Below are positions 19,617 through 30,480 of a stretch of 64,000 nt of DNA, piece by piece. A program made the translations under genes and the position numbers. The notes below the pieces were generated by a model, which saw only the letters and a program-made list of their open reading frames with translations, made no database searches and was not told where the DNA came from. The stretch lies in NCBI RefSeq assembly GCF_009761675.1, contig NZ_QUZH01000023.1, positions 304,700 to 368,699 on the forward strand, written 5' to 3'. Origin of the DNA: Bhargavaea sp. CC-171006. Its GTDB lineage: Bacteria > Bacillota > Bacilli > Bacillales_A > Planococcaceae. Each line of letters starts with the position of its first letter. Within the stretch, counting starts at the first letter, position 1.

Positions 19617-19651
19617 AAAAAAAGCAACAGTTCCATTATGAAACACGTTGC
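19617..19651 (-). terminator. Terminator of comN
   Basis: On the minus strand, stem GCAACGTGTTTCAT / ATGGAACTGTTGC (imperfect), then TTTTTTT. Confidence 0.7.
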
Positions 19652-19695
19652 CTGTCGTGTCAATTCGGCCTTTTGCCTTCATTCTGGTCCCCTTT

Positions 19696-20013
19696 TCATC
19701 CTTTCGGAGCAAGGAGCGCACGGAATTCTTCCTCGTCCAGCCCTCCAAAACCGCTGCTTTTGGCAGCTTTCTTGAATCCCTCCACTTGTGTGTGGGTCAT
19801 ATAACGGGAAGGGGAAATGGACAGAATGTCCCCCACGGCTTCATGGACAGGGATTTCCTGAAGATCTTTTTTTCTCCAAAGTTTTCCGCGGCAGTATGTC
19901 CACAGGGCCTCTTCCGTGACAGAGCCGTAACCGTAGAAACTGAATTCTTCCGCTTTGTTCGAAAGAGCAGGCCGGACCACCTCAAAAAGATCCTCCAAAC
20001 CTTCCTTCACCAT
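19696..20013 (-). CDS. comN: Post-transcriptional regulator ComN (YrzD-like)
   Basis: A 105-residue soluble protein. The segment NKAEEFSFYGYGSVTEEALW and the following HEAVGDILSISPSRYMTH match the ComN family, which in Bacillus acts post-transcriptionally on comE competence mRNA and associates with the division site. The start ATG 20013 is set by GAGAGG at 9 bp; longer frames begin in the divergent spoVB promoter area. Position between secDF and spoVB is as in B. subtilis. Function is taken from the family. Confidence 0.85.
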   Translation of the reverse strand: MVKEGLEDLFEVVRPALSNKAEEFSFYGYGSVTEEALWTYCRGKLWRKKDLQEIPVHEAVGDILSISPSRYMTHTQVEGFKKAAKSSGFGGLDEEEFRALLAPKG

Positions 20014-20106
20014 GTTGCACATCCTCTCCGTGAGTCGTACGGGCCCTTGCTCCCGCATACGGATATTGTATAAGATTTCGGCTAACATGAGAAGGAAGTG
20101 TTCAAT

Positions 20107-21618
20107 GTGTCGACATTTTTCCGGGGCACCATCATTCTGATGGGCGCGGTCTTCCTGTCCAAGTTTTTCGGATTCATCTACCGGATGCAGTTTATGCGGG
20201 TTGCGGGGGAAGAAGCGGTCGGCACTTACATGACCGCCTATCCGGCGTTCATCTTTTTCCTTGCCCTGATCCAGCTCGGCCTGCCGATCGGTGTTGCCAA
20301 AGTGGTCGCCGAACTGCACGCAAAAGGTGAGAGGAACGGCCTCCAGCAAGTCATGCGAACATCGGTCATATTATCCGTCGCTGCATCCGTCGTCCTCCTC
20401 CCGCTGCTCATCCTGGGCGTTCCTTATTTGTCAGGGACGCTTCTCGGAAATCCGGAGACTTCTGTCGTCCTGTACATCTCGATGGCCGCTTTGCCGATAG
20501 CGACCGCATCAGGACTGATCAGAGGGTATTTCCAGGGTATTGCCCGGATTGAGGAGACAGCCTGGTCACAAATTCTGGAGCAGACGGTCCGGATCGCCCT
20601 CATCAGCTTTCTTCTTCCGATATTCGCTGACCCGTCCCGCCCTGCTTTGACTGCAGGTTATGCAATGGCCATCACCGGCGCAGCCGAAGTCGCGACATTG
20701 CTTTACCTGTACATCAAGTACCGTCAGGTCAAGCGGACCAAAAACGAAAAGCCGAAAGGGCTGTATCCCCTCCGGCCGATCCTTTCCGTCTCCCTCCCGT
20801 CCTCAGGAAGCCGTCTTTTCGGTTCGTTCACCTGGTTCCTCGAGCCGATCGTCTTTATCCGTGCACTTGGCATGGCCGGAATCGGCGTGACGGCAGCAAC
20901 ATCGCTGTATGGGGTCATCTCGGGTGTCTTGATCCCATTGCTGCTGTTCCCCGCTTTTATCTCTCATGCACTCTCTGTCGTCCTCGTGCCCGCCGTGTCC
21001 AGTGCCGCGGCACTGAACGACATCCGTCTTCTTCGGGAGAGGATTCATCTGTCGCTCCGGATTTCCGCAATCACGGGAAGCGTAGCCGCCGCCGTGTTTT
21101 TCCTTCACGGAGAGGAAATGGCGGTCAAGCTGTTCCACATCTCGGACGGCGGTGCATACATGCTGATGCTTGCACCGATTTTCTTCTTCTATTATATCCA
21201 GGGCCCGCTCCACTCCATCCTGCAGGCGATGCAGGAAGCAAAGGCCGCCATGATGAACTCCGTGTACGGAGGAATCGGCAAACTTCTCGTCATGTTCGTC
21301 CTGGCCTCGCAGCCGGGTCTTCAGGAAGCGGGAGCTGTCATGGCCATCGGTTTTGGTGTGCTCGTGACATCGTTCCTCCATATCGCGACACTGCGCAAAA
21401 AGCGGGAGGCCTCCACCGGCTTCACAATGTTCATCATTCCATATTTGACCTTTATCCTGACAGTCGTCGCCCGGCCGCTCCTGATCGAGGAAGTGCCGTT
21501 CGGGATGCTCGGCGACATCGTCGTCACTTCTGCCTTCCTTCTGGTATTGCTCGTACTTTTCCGGTATTTCCGGCTGTCTGATCTCCGGACTGTCCGCAAG
21601 CTTGCCAAGCGCTTCTGA
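20107..21618 (+). CDS. spoVB: SpoVB-like polysaccharide/lipid II flippase-family transporter
   Basis: A multispanning membrane protein of 503 residues with about 14 predicted helices, of the MurJ/PST (MOP) superfamily. The start FFRGTIILMGAVFLSKFFGF and YRMQFMRVAGEEAVGTYMTA fit SpoVB/YtgP proteins. SpoVB is needed for spore cortex synthesis and likely moves a peptidoglycan precursor; SpoVB versus another paralogue is decided here by gene order (comN-spoVB-yrbG). GTG 20107 is favoured because AAGGAAG sits 8 bp upstream; GTG 20098 would have no spacing. Confidence 0.88.
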   Translation: MSTFFRGTIILMGAVFLSKFFGFIYRMQFMRVAGEEAVGTYMTAYPAFIFFLALIQLGLPIGVAKVVAELHAKGERNGLQQVMRTSVILSVAASVVLLPLLILGVPYLSGTLLGNPETSVVLYISMAALPIATASGLIRGYFQGIARIEETAWSQILEQTVRIALISFLLPIFADPSRPALTAGYAMAITGAAEVATLLYLYIKYRQVKRTKNEKPKGLYPLRPILSVSLPSSGSRLFGSFTWFLEPIVFIRALGMAGIGVTAATSLYGVISGVLIPLLLFPAFISHALSVVLVPAVSSAAALNDIRLLRERIHLSLRISAITGSVAAAVFFLHGEEMAVKLFHISDGGAYMLMLAPIFFFYYIQGPLHSILQAMQEAKAAMMNSVYGGIGKLLVMFVLASQPGLQEAGAVMAIGFGVLVTSFLHIATLRKKREASTGFTMFIIPYLTFILTVVARPLLIEEVPFGMLGDIVVTSAFLLVLLVLFRYFRLSDLRTVRKLAKRF

Positions 21619-21621
21619 CGG

Positions 21622-22263
21622 CTAGCCATTCCTGCCCTTTTCCTGGATATGGATCCCGTCCTTGTCAAGGGCGCAGAAAAAGATTTGTTCAGGACCGCTG
21701 TACCCGGCATCCGATAGTTCGTTCATCAGCCAGTCCAGGTCCTTGCCGATCAGGGGAAGATGTTCAATCTGGATCACGCCGTCCGAGATCAGCGGGAGGA
21801 TCGGCTTGTCACTGCCTTTTTCAAATACCGCCAGATTTCCGCTTGGCTCAAGAAAGGCATAAGCCACATTGCGTACAGAAGCCACCTGCTGCTCCCGAAG
21901 TTGCTGGAGCAGGTCATCGATATTGTATCGCTGCTTTCTCATATTCTGTTCCTCGATCACTCCGTTCCGGATGATGACCGCCGGGTCTCCCTCGACGACA
22001 TCCCGGAACTTTTTGCTTTTGAGGGAGAAATAGGACGCAGTGACCTGAATGATCAGCAAAACGATTATCGGCAGGATGGCGAGAAAGATGGGGCTGTCCG
22101 GATCATCCAGTGCAAAGGCGGCCACTTCGGCCATGAGGACGGAGATTACAAGGTCGACTACGCTAAGTTCCCCGAGCTCCCGCTTTCCCATCAGCCGAAG
22201 CACGACGATGAGCATCACATACAGGAAAACTGTCCGCCATACCACTGTCAGAAAATCTTCCAT
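21622..22263 (-). CDS. DUF421 membrane protein (YrbG/YetF family)
   Basis: A 213-residue protein with three N-terminal helices (about 8-28, 36-55, 60-80) and a C-terminal cytoplasmic DUF421 domain. Recognisable segments are LMGKRELGELSVVDLVISVL and EGDPAVIIRNGVIEEQNMRK, characteristic of the family. In Bacillus, yrbG sits next to spoVB and is linked to sporulation; YetF-type proteins contribute to germination in some species. The reaction is not known. ATG 22263 has AGAGGTG upstream. The gene converges with spoVB with only 3 bp between the stops and no terminator visible. Confidence 0.85.
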   Translation of the reverse strand: MEDFLTVVWRTVFLYVMLIVVLRLMGKRELGELSVVDLVISVLMAEVAAFALDDPDSPIFLAILPIIVLLIIQVTASYFSLKSKKFRDVVEGDPAVIIRNGVIEEQNMRKQRYNIDDLLQQLREQQVASVRNVAYAFLEPSGNLAVFEKGSDKPILPLISDGVIQIEHLPLIGKDLDWLMNELSDAGYSGPEQIFFCALDKDGIHIQEKGRNG

Positions 22264-22350
22264 GATGCACCTCTTTTCCTGCTCAGTATGGACAACGTCA
22301 TGCGAAACATTCACCGGTCTTCGGACATTAAAACGAAGCTAACGGCACAC

Positions 22351-22393
22351 AAAAACCGCAGGCACGGCGGAAAAACCCGCTGTGCCTGCGGTC
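22351..22393 (-). terminator. Terminator of the ruv-que-tgt-yajC operon
   Basis: On the minus strand, stem ACCGCAGGCACAGCGG / CCGCCGTGCCTGCGGT followed by TTTTTG, after yajC. Confidence 0.85.
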
Positions 22394-22404
22394 ATTTAAA
22401 CGGA

Positions 22405-22665
22405 TCAGTTGTCGAGCACACGGCCGACTGCCGCACGTTCGAACTGGAGACGGGATCCGTCGGAGCATTTCAGGAATACGGTCGCGTCATCAACTGCATC
22501 GATCGTGCCGTGGAGGCCGCCGATCGTGACGACTTTGTCGCCGCGCTGGAGTTCATTTTGCATTTGCTGTGTTGCTTTCTGCCGCTTCTGCGCCGGGCGG
22601 ATCAGGAAGAACCACATAACAGCGAACATAAGGATCAGCGGCAACAGGGCTACTAATGTTTCCAT
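22405..22665 (-). CDS. yajC: Preprotein translocase subunit YajC
   Basis: An 86-residue protein with one N-terminal helix (about 5-22, LLPLILMFAVMWFFLIRP) and a small cytoplasmic domain with RGDKVVTIGGLHGTIDAVDD, the YajC signature. It works with SecDF on the Sec translocon. Last gene of ruvA-ruvB-queA-tgt-yajC. Confidence 0.95.
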   Translation of the reverse strand: METLVALLPLILMFAVMWFFLIRPAQKRQKATQQMQNELQRGDKVVTIGGLHGTIDAVDDATVFLKCSDGSRLQFERAAVGRVLDN

Positions 22666-22704
22666 TTATTTTCCCCCTTTCTGTATGGTACAAGTATACA
22701 AGCT

Positions 22705-24892
<2,188 letters not shown>

Positions 24893-24896
<4 letters not shown>

Positions 24897-25912
24897 GATG
24901 GGTTCCTTCTTCCGTCGTCCGGCATGTCCATGCCGAAATGTTCATAGGCACGCGGCGTGACCACACGCCCGCGTGGTGTCCGCTGCAGGAAACCGACCTG
25001 CAGCAGGTAGGGTTCATAAACATCTTCAATCGTGGCCGATTCTTCACCGATGCTCGCGGCGATTGTGTCGAGGCCGACAGGGCCGCCGCGGAACCGCTCG
25101 ATCATGGAAAGGAGCAGCTTGTGGTCAATGCTGTCCAGGCCGTGAGAATCGACCTGAAGCAGTTCCAGCGCTTCCTGTGCGGTCGGGAGCGTAATCTCCC
25201 CGTTGCCCCGCACCTGGGCGAAATCCCTTACGCGCCGGAGCAGGCGGTTGGCAATCCGGGGAGTGCCGCGTGATCGCATCGCCATCTCTTCCGCCGCATC
25301 ACGTGTGATCGGGGCACCGAAAATGTCAGCACTCCTCACAACAATTTCCGCCAGCGCCGCACGGTCGTAATAGTCGAGCCGGAGCGGCACACCAAACCGG
25401 TCACGCAGCGGGGCCGACAGGGAGCCGGCCCTCGTAGTGGCACCGATCAGCGTGAAGGGAGGCAAGTCGAAGCGGATCGACCTTGCCTCAGGCCCCTTGC
25501 CGACGACAATGTCGAGGCAAAAGTCTTCCATTGCCGGATACAGCACTTCCTCGACAGCGCGGCTCAGCCGGTGGATTTCATCGATGAACAGCACATCCCC
25601 CGGCTCAAGCGAGCTGACAATGGCTGCAAGGTCACCGGGTCGCTCGATTGCGGGACCGCTCGTCGTCCGGAAATTGACACCCATCTCATTTGCGATGACC
25701 GAGGCGAGCGTCGTCTTGCCGAGACCCGGAGGCCCGTATAGGAGCACATGGTCCAGGCTTTCTTCCCGCTGCTTGGCCGCCTCGATGAAAATGCCGAGGT
25801 TGTGCTTGACCCTTTCCTGGCCAATATACTGGACGAGACGCTGTGGCCGCAGCGTCTGCTCAAATCCGTCGTCAAATGTCGAGGCTTCACTTGAAATGAC
25901 CCGCTCTTCCAT
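24893..25912 (-). CDS. ruvB: Holliday junction branch migration helicase RuvB
   Basis: AAA+ motor of branch migration; 339 residues. Walker [10 protein letters not shown] is at about 62-70 and Walker [11 protein letters not shown] at about 113-122. Sensor [18 protein letters not shown] and the C-terminal winged helix ([21 protein letters not shown]) are clear. ATG 25912 has AAAGGAGGGGG upstream; the longer frame from 25942 adds ten residues lacking family similarity. Downstream of ruvA. Confidence 0.97.
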
Positions 25913-25955
25913 AGTCCCCCTCCTTTCCTTTATGTTGTTCAAAGCGGTTCATCAT

Positions 25956-26561
25956 TTAACCCTGCTTCAGGAGAAGCGCCAGCGCCCGCTTCATATAAGC
26001 TTCCGTATGATCCAGTGTCTCTTTGTCGAGCTTGGGACGGATCTTGCTGAGCTCCCGCTCCGAATAGCCGAGCGCGGTCAGTGCAAGCATCGCTTCCTCA
26101 AGATCGTGATTGGAGTCCAGTGACGGTTCAGGATCCGTTTCCGTCATGAAGACGACTTCATCCGTCACTCCGTCCAGTTTCCCCTTCAGATCCAGGATGA
26201 TCTGCCGGGCGGTCTTTTTCCCGACACCGGGGAATCTGACGAGGAACTTCTCATCTTCCGCCTCGATGGCGGCGACAACCTGTGCGGTCATCCCGCCGGC
26301 AAGGATTGCCAGTGCCCCTTTGGGCCCGATGCCGGATACGGTGATCAGCTTCCTGAACAGTTCCCGCTGCTCCGGGGCCTGGAAACCGATCAGCTGCATC
26401 ACATCTTCCCTTACATGGAGATGTGTGAAAACCTGCTTTTCTTCATCTGCATGGAATGCATACGGATTGGGCGTGATCACCTGATAGCCGATGCCGCCTT
26501 GTTCAACCGTTATATACTCGGGCGTCACCCTTGTGATGCGCCCTTTTATGTAATCGTACAA
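25956..26561 (-). CDS. ruvA: Holliday junction branch migration protein RuvA
   Basis: Tetrameric junction-binding partner of RuvB; 201 residues, the same as Bacillus. Domain I is an OB fold (YDYIKGRITRVTPEYITVEQ), domain II has two helix-hairpin-helix motifs (KLITVSGIGPKGALAIL, LVRFPGVGKKTARQIILDLK), domain III is the short C-terminal helix bundle that touches RuvB. The start is TTG 26561, since GAGGGGGAAG lies just upstream and the family starts here; the upstream ATG at 26636 would add 25 unrelated residues. Confidence 0.95.
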   Translation of the reverse strand: MYDYIKGRITRVTPEYITVEQGGIGYQVITPNPYAFHADEEKQVFTHLHVREDVMQLIGFQAPEQRELFRKLITVSGIGPKGALAILAGGMTAQVVAAIEAEDEKFLVRFPGVGKKTARQIILDLKGKLDGVTDEVVFMTETDPEPSLDSNHDLEEAMLALTALGYSERELSKIRPKLDKETLDHTEAYMKRALALLLKQG

Positions 26562-26689
26562 GCCGTCTTCCCCCTCTGCCGCAATGAGTAGATTATAGCA
26601 TACATGTTCGCATCCCCGCATCAGGAGGGGTGCCATGGTTGTTTACATAATAAAAATATTTGTTTTCTATGGTTCCAGTACGCAAAGAT

Positions 26690-26725
26690 GCCGCAGATCT
26701 CCCTTTAGTTTGGGAGATCCGCGGC
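26690..26725 (-). terminator. Hairpin downstream of the spore-coat kinase-like gene
   Basis: Nearly perfect stem GCCGCGGATCTCCC / GGGAGATCTGCGGC on the minus strand. The following tract is poor in T, so it may be a weak terminator or mRNA-protecting structure. Confidence 0.5.
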
Positions 26726-26734
26726 AATGACCGA

Positions 26735-27607
26735 TCAATGATTGGCTCGTTTTGATACCTGATAGCAGAGCGGGATCCAGGCGGACAGTGCTTTGTCCGT
26801 GAACCGGTCCAGCTTCACTTTCAGTTGGTTTTGTTTGTCTTCTTCCAGGGACAGCAAGTAGAGCCATTCCCTGAGCAGTTCATTCGGATAAAGCAGCAGA
26901 TTGAACGAAGAGGCGGAAAGTGAGGCGAGTTCCGGCTGCTCGCCGCACAGATAGTCCAGGTTAAAGTCCACATGCGGCAGAACGCGGTGGATCCAAAGGG
27001 CAGTTTCCGTGCCGGCGGGACCGGTGCAGGCCAGGTCAAAATCGATCATGACGTACTTTCCGTCCGGACCCTTCAGGAAGTTGTGGTGGACCACGTCTCC
27101 ATGAAGAAGCGTGCAATCCTCTTCCGGATCATACGTTTTCCGGATGCTCCTGAGTGCTTCCTCGGCGTGAAAGATAATGCTGTCATAGTGCGGGTTGCCG
27201 ATCAGCGGGACCAGTTTCTTTTTCTGGTTGCGGAATTTTGCCAGCCGATCTTCCCATTTGGCAATCAGCGGATATCGGTAGAGCACACCGGTGCTTTCCC
27301 AGTTCACCTTTTCTGATGTCTCATGCAGCGTACGGAGAACGGAGAGCGTCCGTTCCCTCCCTGTCCTGCTTGAATAGTCGGCAGGCCTGGCGCGGTCAAG
27401 CCAAGGCTGGATGACCGCCCGTTCATCTGCAGAACCGATGATCGGCAGGATATGCGGGAATCCGATATTCTCAAGCTCATCATGGATTCGCCGCACCTTG
27501 CGTGCCTGATGGGCGGAATCATATTTCTTCAGCGAATACCGCTTTCCGCCCACATCCCATTTCCAGACGTTCTGCTTGATCTGTCGGATGTTGCCCCCGG
27601 CAGTCAT
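26735..27607 (-). CDS. CotS/YsxE-family phosphotransferase-like protein (putative spore coat)
   Basis: A 290-residue protein of the aminoglycoside phosphotransferase/choline-kinase fold. The Brenner motif LLHGDVVHHN is at about 167-176 and the metal-binding aspartate in YVMIDFDLA at about 187-195. Spore-coat members (CotS, CotI, YsxE, YutH) share this fold. It starts 6 bp after the safA-like stop with a weak ribosome-binding site, which implies translational coupling with the coat gene. That pairing resembles spoVID-ysxE in Bacillus. Substrate is unknown. An antibiotic-resistance role is unlikely from context. Confidence 0.8.
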   Translation of the reverse strand: MTAGGNIRQIKQNVWKWDVGGKRYSLKKYDSAHQARKVRRIHDELENIGFPHILPIIGSADERAVIQPWLDRARPADYSSRTGRERTLSVLRTLHETSEKVNWESTGVLYRYPLIAKWEDRLAKFRNQKKKLVPLIGNPHYDSIIFHAEEALRSIRKTYDPEEDCTLLHGDVVHHNFLKGPDGKYVMIDFDLACTGPAGTETALWIHRVLPHVDFNLDYLCGEQPELASLSASSFNLLLYPNELLREWLYLLSLEEDKQNQLKVKLDRFTDKALSAWIPLCYQVSKRANH

Positions 27608-27613
27608 GGATTA

Positions 27614-28771
27614 TCAGTAGCCGCCGTATCCGAACGGTGACCCGCATACGTGGCAGGAATGTCCGTGATGGTGGCCCTGGCCCGGATAAGGTTGGAAACC
27701 TGGCTGCGGCCAATATGGCCAGGCTGCGGCCTGAACAGCGTACGGCACGGCAGACCCGCCACCGCATCCGCAGTCACCCTGAGACTCCGCCGGATACATA
27801 TGCATCGGTGCCTGAGGCACGTGCAGCTCTTCGTCCATTGGAGATTCCTGTTCCTGCCGGCTGCCCATGTACACATCCAGTGAGGACGAACAAGAACTTG
27901 ATTCTTCCATCTTCCAGCCGCGTTCAGGCGATTCTTGTTCCGCCGGCATGGCGTATTCCGGCATCCCTTCCGCTATCGGCAGTGTGTAGCCAGGTGCTGC
28001 CGGCATCTGCGGCATCGCAGGATACGGCTGTGCCTGCGGATAATGTTCCATCTGAGGATACGGCTGCATCATGTGAGGGTGATGCATCATGTGAGGGTGA
28101 TGCATCATGTGAGGGTGATGCATCATGTGATGATGAGTCGGCATATGGCCGCACATCTGGCAACACATATCAAACACCGGCATGCAGCAGAATGGCATCA
28201 TCATTGGAATGGCCGCCTCCTTCTCGGGTGGACATGGTTGCTGCATCGGCGGCATTTCCATTTCCGGCATGACCGGAGGCGGTGCCATCGGCGACTCTTC
28301 TTTCATTGGAGGTGGCGGCGGTGGCGGTGGCGGTGCCATCGGTGATTCTTCGATAGGCATCATTGGCGGCGGTGCTGGCATCGGGGCCGGTTTCGGTTTC
28401 GGCGCTGGCTTTGGAACCGGTTTTGGAGCAGGCTTTGGCGGCGCCGGCTTTGGTGCCGGTTTTGGAGGTGCCGGTTTTGGCGCAGGCTTCTTCATCGGCG
28501 GCGGTGGCGGAGCAGGCGTCAGTTCCGACGATTCCATTTCCTTCTTTTCCCTCACCGGCTTTTTCGGGCGACCATCTTTGTACGGGTGTTCTGCCGGCGG
28601 CTGGCCCTTGCCCTTCTTCGCGTGATCAGGCAGGAAGATCTTCATCCCCGGCACGATGTAGTCCGGATTTGCCAGATGGGCATTGAGCCGTTTTACTTCT
28701 TCGAAGGGAACCCCGTACTGCCTGGAGATTTTCCAGAGGGTATCCCCTTTCTGCACAATGTGCACGTGCAT
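27614..28771 (-). CDS. safA: SafA-like LysM spore coat morphogenetic protein, His/Cys/Pro-rich
   Basis: A 385-residue protein. An N-terminal LysM domain (about 1-47, HIVQKGDTLWKISRQYGV then NPDYIVPGMKIFLP) closely matches SafA, which binds cortex peptidoglycan and organises the inner coat. The rest is low-complexity: Pro-Ala-Lys repeats (about 90-160), three in-frame HHPHMM repeats encoded by 18-bp units (about 28068-28130), cysteine pairs (FCCMP, MCCQMCGH, CGCGGG, CHVC) and a Tyr/Gly-rich tail. I chose ATG 28771 because GAAGGGGGAG precedes it and SafA begins with the LysM. Divergent from niaR, as in B. subtilis. Confidence 0.88.
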   Translation of the reverse strand: MHVHIVQKGDTLWKISRQYGVPFEEVKRLNAHLANPDYIVPGMKIFLPDHAKKGKGQPPAEHPYKDGRPKKPVREKKEMESSELTPAPPPPPMKKPAPKPAPPKPAPKPAPPKPAPKPVPKPAPKPKPAPMPAPPPMMPIEESPMAPPPPPPPPPMKEESPMAPPPVMPEMEMPPMQQPCPPEKEAAIPMMMPFCCMPVFDMCCQMCGHMPTHHHMMHHPHMMHHPHMMHHPHMMQPYPQMEHYPQAQPYPAMPQMPAAPGYTLPIAEGMPEYAMPAEQESPERGWKMEESSSCSSSLDVYMGSRQEQESPMDEELHVPQAPMHMYPAESQGDCGCGGGSAVPYAVQAAAWPYWPQPGFQPYPGQGHHHGHSCHVCGSPFGYGGY

Positions 28772-28910
28772 TGCTTCTCCCCCTTCCATCGGTATAGCGT
28801 ATGAACCCGCACTGGGCGATGACACTGAAACTTTGACAGACTCCGAGGACGTCTTCACAATAAGCTATGAGAAAACGAACAGCAGTTATGACGGGAAGGA
28901 GTCGAAGCCC

Positions 28911-29450
28911 ATGGAAAAGTTGAAGGGGGACGAGCGGAGGGATCTGATCCTCAAGAAACTGAAAGACAGCGGACGCCCGATCAAAGGCGCAGAACTGGCG
29001 AAAATATGCGGTGTGAGCCGACAGGTCATCGTAGGGGATATCACCCTACTCAAGGCGCATGGGGAATCCATTATGGCGACGAGTTCCGGATATGTCCACC
29101 TCGGAAGCGAAGCGCCGGAGCGACAGGGGCTCCTGTCGAGAAAAATTGCCTGCACCCACACGCCGGATCAGACGGAAAAAGAGCTGAATCTGATTGTGGA
29201 TGCGGGTGCTTCGGTCCGTGATGTCACAGTGGAGCATCCGGTTTACGGAGAACTCAATGCTGCCATCATGGTCAATAACCGGCATGACGTGGGACAGTTC
29301 GTCACCCGGCTGAATGAGACGGGCTCGCCGCTCCTGCTTGAGCTGACCGGCGGCCCTCACCTTCACACCATCACCGCGGACAGCGAGGAAATCCTCGACC
29401 GCGCGGAGCAGGCGCTCAGGGAGCACGGCTTTTTGACGGATGAAGCGTGA
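28911..29450 (+). CDS. niaR: NAD biosynthesis transcription repressor NiaR (YrxA)
   Basis: A nicotinate-responsive repressor of NAD synthesis and niacin uptake genes. 179 residues: N-terminal HTH_11 domain (about 5-60, KGAELAKICGVSRQVIVGDI) and a 3H domain (about 75-170) with conserved histidines in EHPVYGEL, NNRHDVGQF and GGPHLHTI. I chose ATG 28911 because GGAAGGAG lies upstream; the open frame to 28683 crosses the safA promoter. The nadA/B/C and nifS genes that sit beside yrxA in B. subtilis are absent here, so its targets must be elsewhere. Confidence 0.93.
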   Translation: MEKLKGDERRDLILKKLKDSGRPIKGAELAKICGVSRQVIVGDITLLKAHGESIMATSSGYVHLGSEAPERQGLLSRKIACTHTPDQTEKELNLIVDAGASVRDVTVEHPVYGELNAAIMVNNRHDVGQFVTRLNETGSPLLLELTGGPHLHTITADSEEILDRAEQALREHGFLTDEA

Positions 29451-29474
29451 GAGCGGAATCGTCAATCGGCTTTT

Positions 29475-29550
29475 ATTTTCGGAGTATGCTCGGGATTTCG
29501 CACAATGGATCGTGTTTTCGGAGTAACCGTTCAAATTCGTATGATGGACC
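29475..29550 (+). repeat. Short degenerate array of about 20-bp period
   Basis: The motif TTTCG recurs at 19-20 bp steps (TTTTCGGAGTATGCTCGGGA, TTTCGCACAATGGATCGTG, TTTTCGGAGTAACCGTTCAA, ATTCGTATGATGGACC). It lies between niaR and its terminator. Units one and three share TTTTCGGAGTA; two and four share the ATGGA part. Confidence 0.45.
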
Positions 29551-29562
29551 GCCATCCAACAA

Positions 29563-29608
29563 CAAAAAACCGGCATCGCGCTTAAATTTCGCGCGGTGCC
29601 GGTTTTAT
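29563..29608. terminator. Bidirectional terminator between niaR and pheA
   Basis: Stem AAAACCGGCATCGCGC / GCGCGGTGCCGGTTTT with T-runs on both strands, between two convergent genes. Confidence 0.88.
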
Positions 29609-30466
29609 TTCGTATGTCCTATAGGTGCCCAGCGGCTTGACGACGCATCCGAGCGCGGACAGTTCTTCCATGGCGCCCTTCATCATCGGGTCTTCTTTTC
29701 CCGCGTCCACATCGACGATGAAAAAGTAGTCGCCGAGTCCCGTCTTCATCGGGCGGGATTCGATCTTGGTCAGGTTCAGCCGTCTCCAGGAGAATACCGA
29801 CAGCACCTGATGAAGCGCACCGGAGCGGTTGTCCTTCGGCAGGTTGATCATGAGGGTCGACTTGACCTTGTCCCCGCAGCCGGGCTTGCCGATCTCCCCT
29901 TCCCTCTTTGACAGGACCACAAATCGCGTCCGGTTAAAGTGGAAATCGTTGATGCTGTCCTGCACGATTTTCAAGCCGTATTTCTCTGCCGCAAACCGGT
30001 TGCCGATGGCTGCGATCCGCAGCTCCGGGTTCTCCGAAGCGTATTTCGCCGCACCCGATGTGGAGGTCGCCTGGATCAGCGGCACGCCGCGGAACCGGTA
30101 GTGCAGGAATTTGTGGCACTGGGCCAGTGCCTGCGGATGGGAATGGATCGACTCCACCTCTTCCCAACTGTCCGCCTGCTCCGGATGGACCATGAGATGC
30201 TGGTCGATCGGCTGCAGGATCTCGGCTGTGATATAAAGCTCCACTTCATGGTAAAGGTAATCCACCGTCAGGGAGACGGCGCCTTCCAATGCATTTTCAA
30301 TCGGGACGACCGCATAGTCCGCACGGTCTTCCGATACGGCTTCAATCGCTTCCGGAATCGTCGTATAGGGCATGAGCCAGTCCCCGTGGAACAGCCCGTC
30401 CGCTGCCAGATGGGTAAACGACGCCTCCGGTCCGAGATAAGCCACCCGTGTCACTGTTTCTTCCAA
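29582..30466 (-). CDS. pheA: Prephenate dehydratase
   Basis: Converts prephenate to phenylpyruvate in phenylalanine synthesis. 294 residues. The periplasmic-binding-like catalytic part begins VAYLGPEASFTHLA, with the catalytic motif NRTRFVVLS (TRF) at about 183-191. The C-terminal ACT domain has SGALHQVLSVF and KIESRPMKTGLGDYFF (ESRP motif), which gives Phe feedback inhibition. The start is TTG 30466: GGGGGAG lies exactly 7 bp upstream, right after the pheB stop; GTG 30454 is the alternative. Operon obg-pheB-pheA as in Bacillus. Confidence 0.94.
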   Translation of the reverse strand: MEETVTRVAYLGPEASFTHLAADGLFHGDWLMPYTTIPEAIEAVSEDRADYAVVPIENALEGAVSLTVDYLYHEVELYITAEILQPIDQHLMVHPEQADSWEEVESIHSHPQALAQCHKFLHYRFRGVPLIQATSTSGAAKYASENPELRIAAIGNRFAAEKYGLKIVQDSINDFHFNRTRFVVLSKREGEIGKPGCGDKVKSTLMINLPKDNRSGALHQVLSVFSWRRLNLTKIESRPMKTGLGDYFFIVDVDAGKEDPMMKGAMEELSALGCVVKPLGTYRTYEIKPAPREI

Positions 30467-30480
30467 ACCTGTTCTCCCCC

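Noticed and set aside
26735..27607. Aminoglycoside resistance kinase
   Set aside because: The fold is shared, but coupling to a spore-coat gene and the CotS/YsxE-like layout point to a coat role.
28182..28625. Plus-strand Gly-rich frame opposite safA
   Set aside because: It mirrors the Pro/Ala codons of the coat gene; no start signal.
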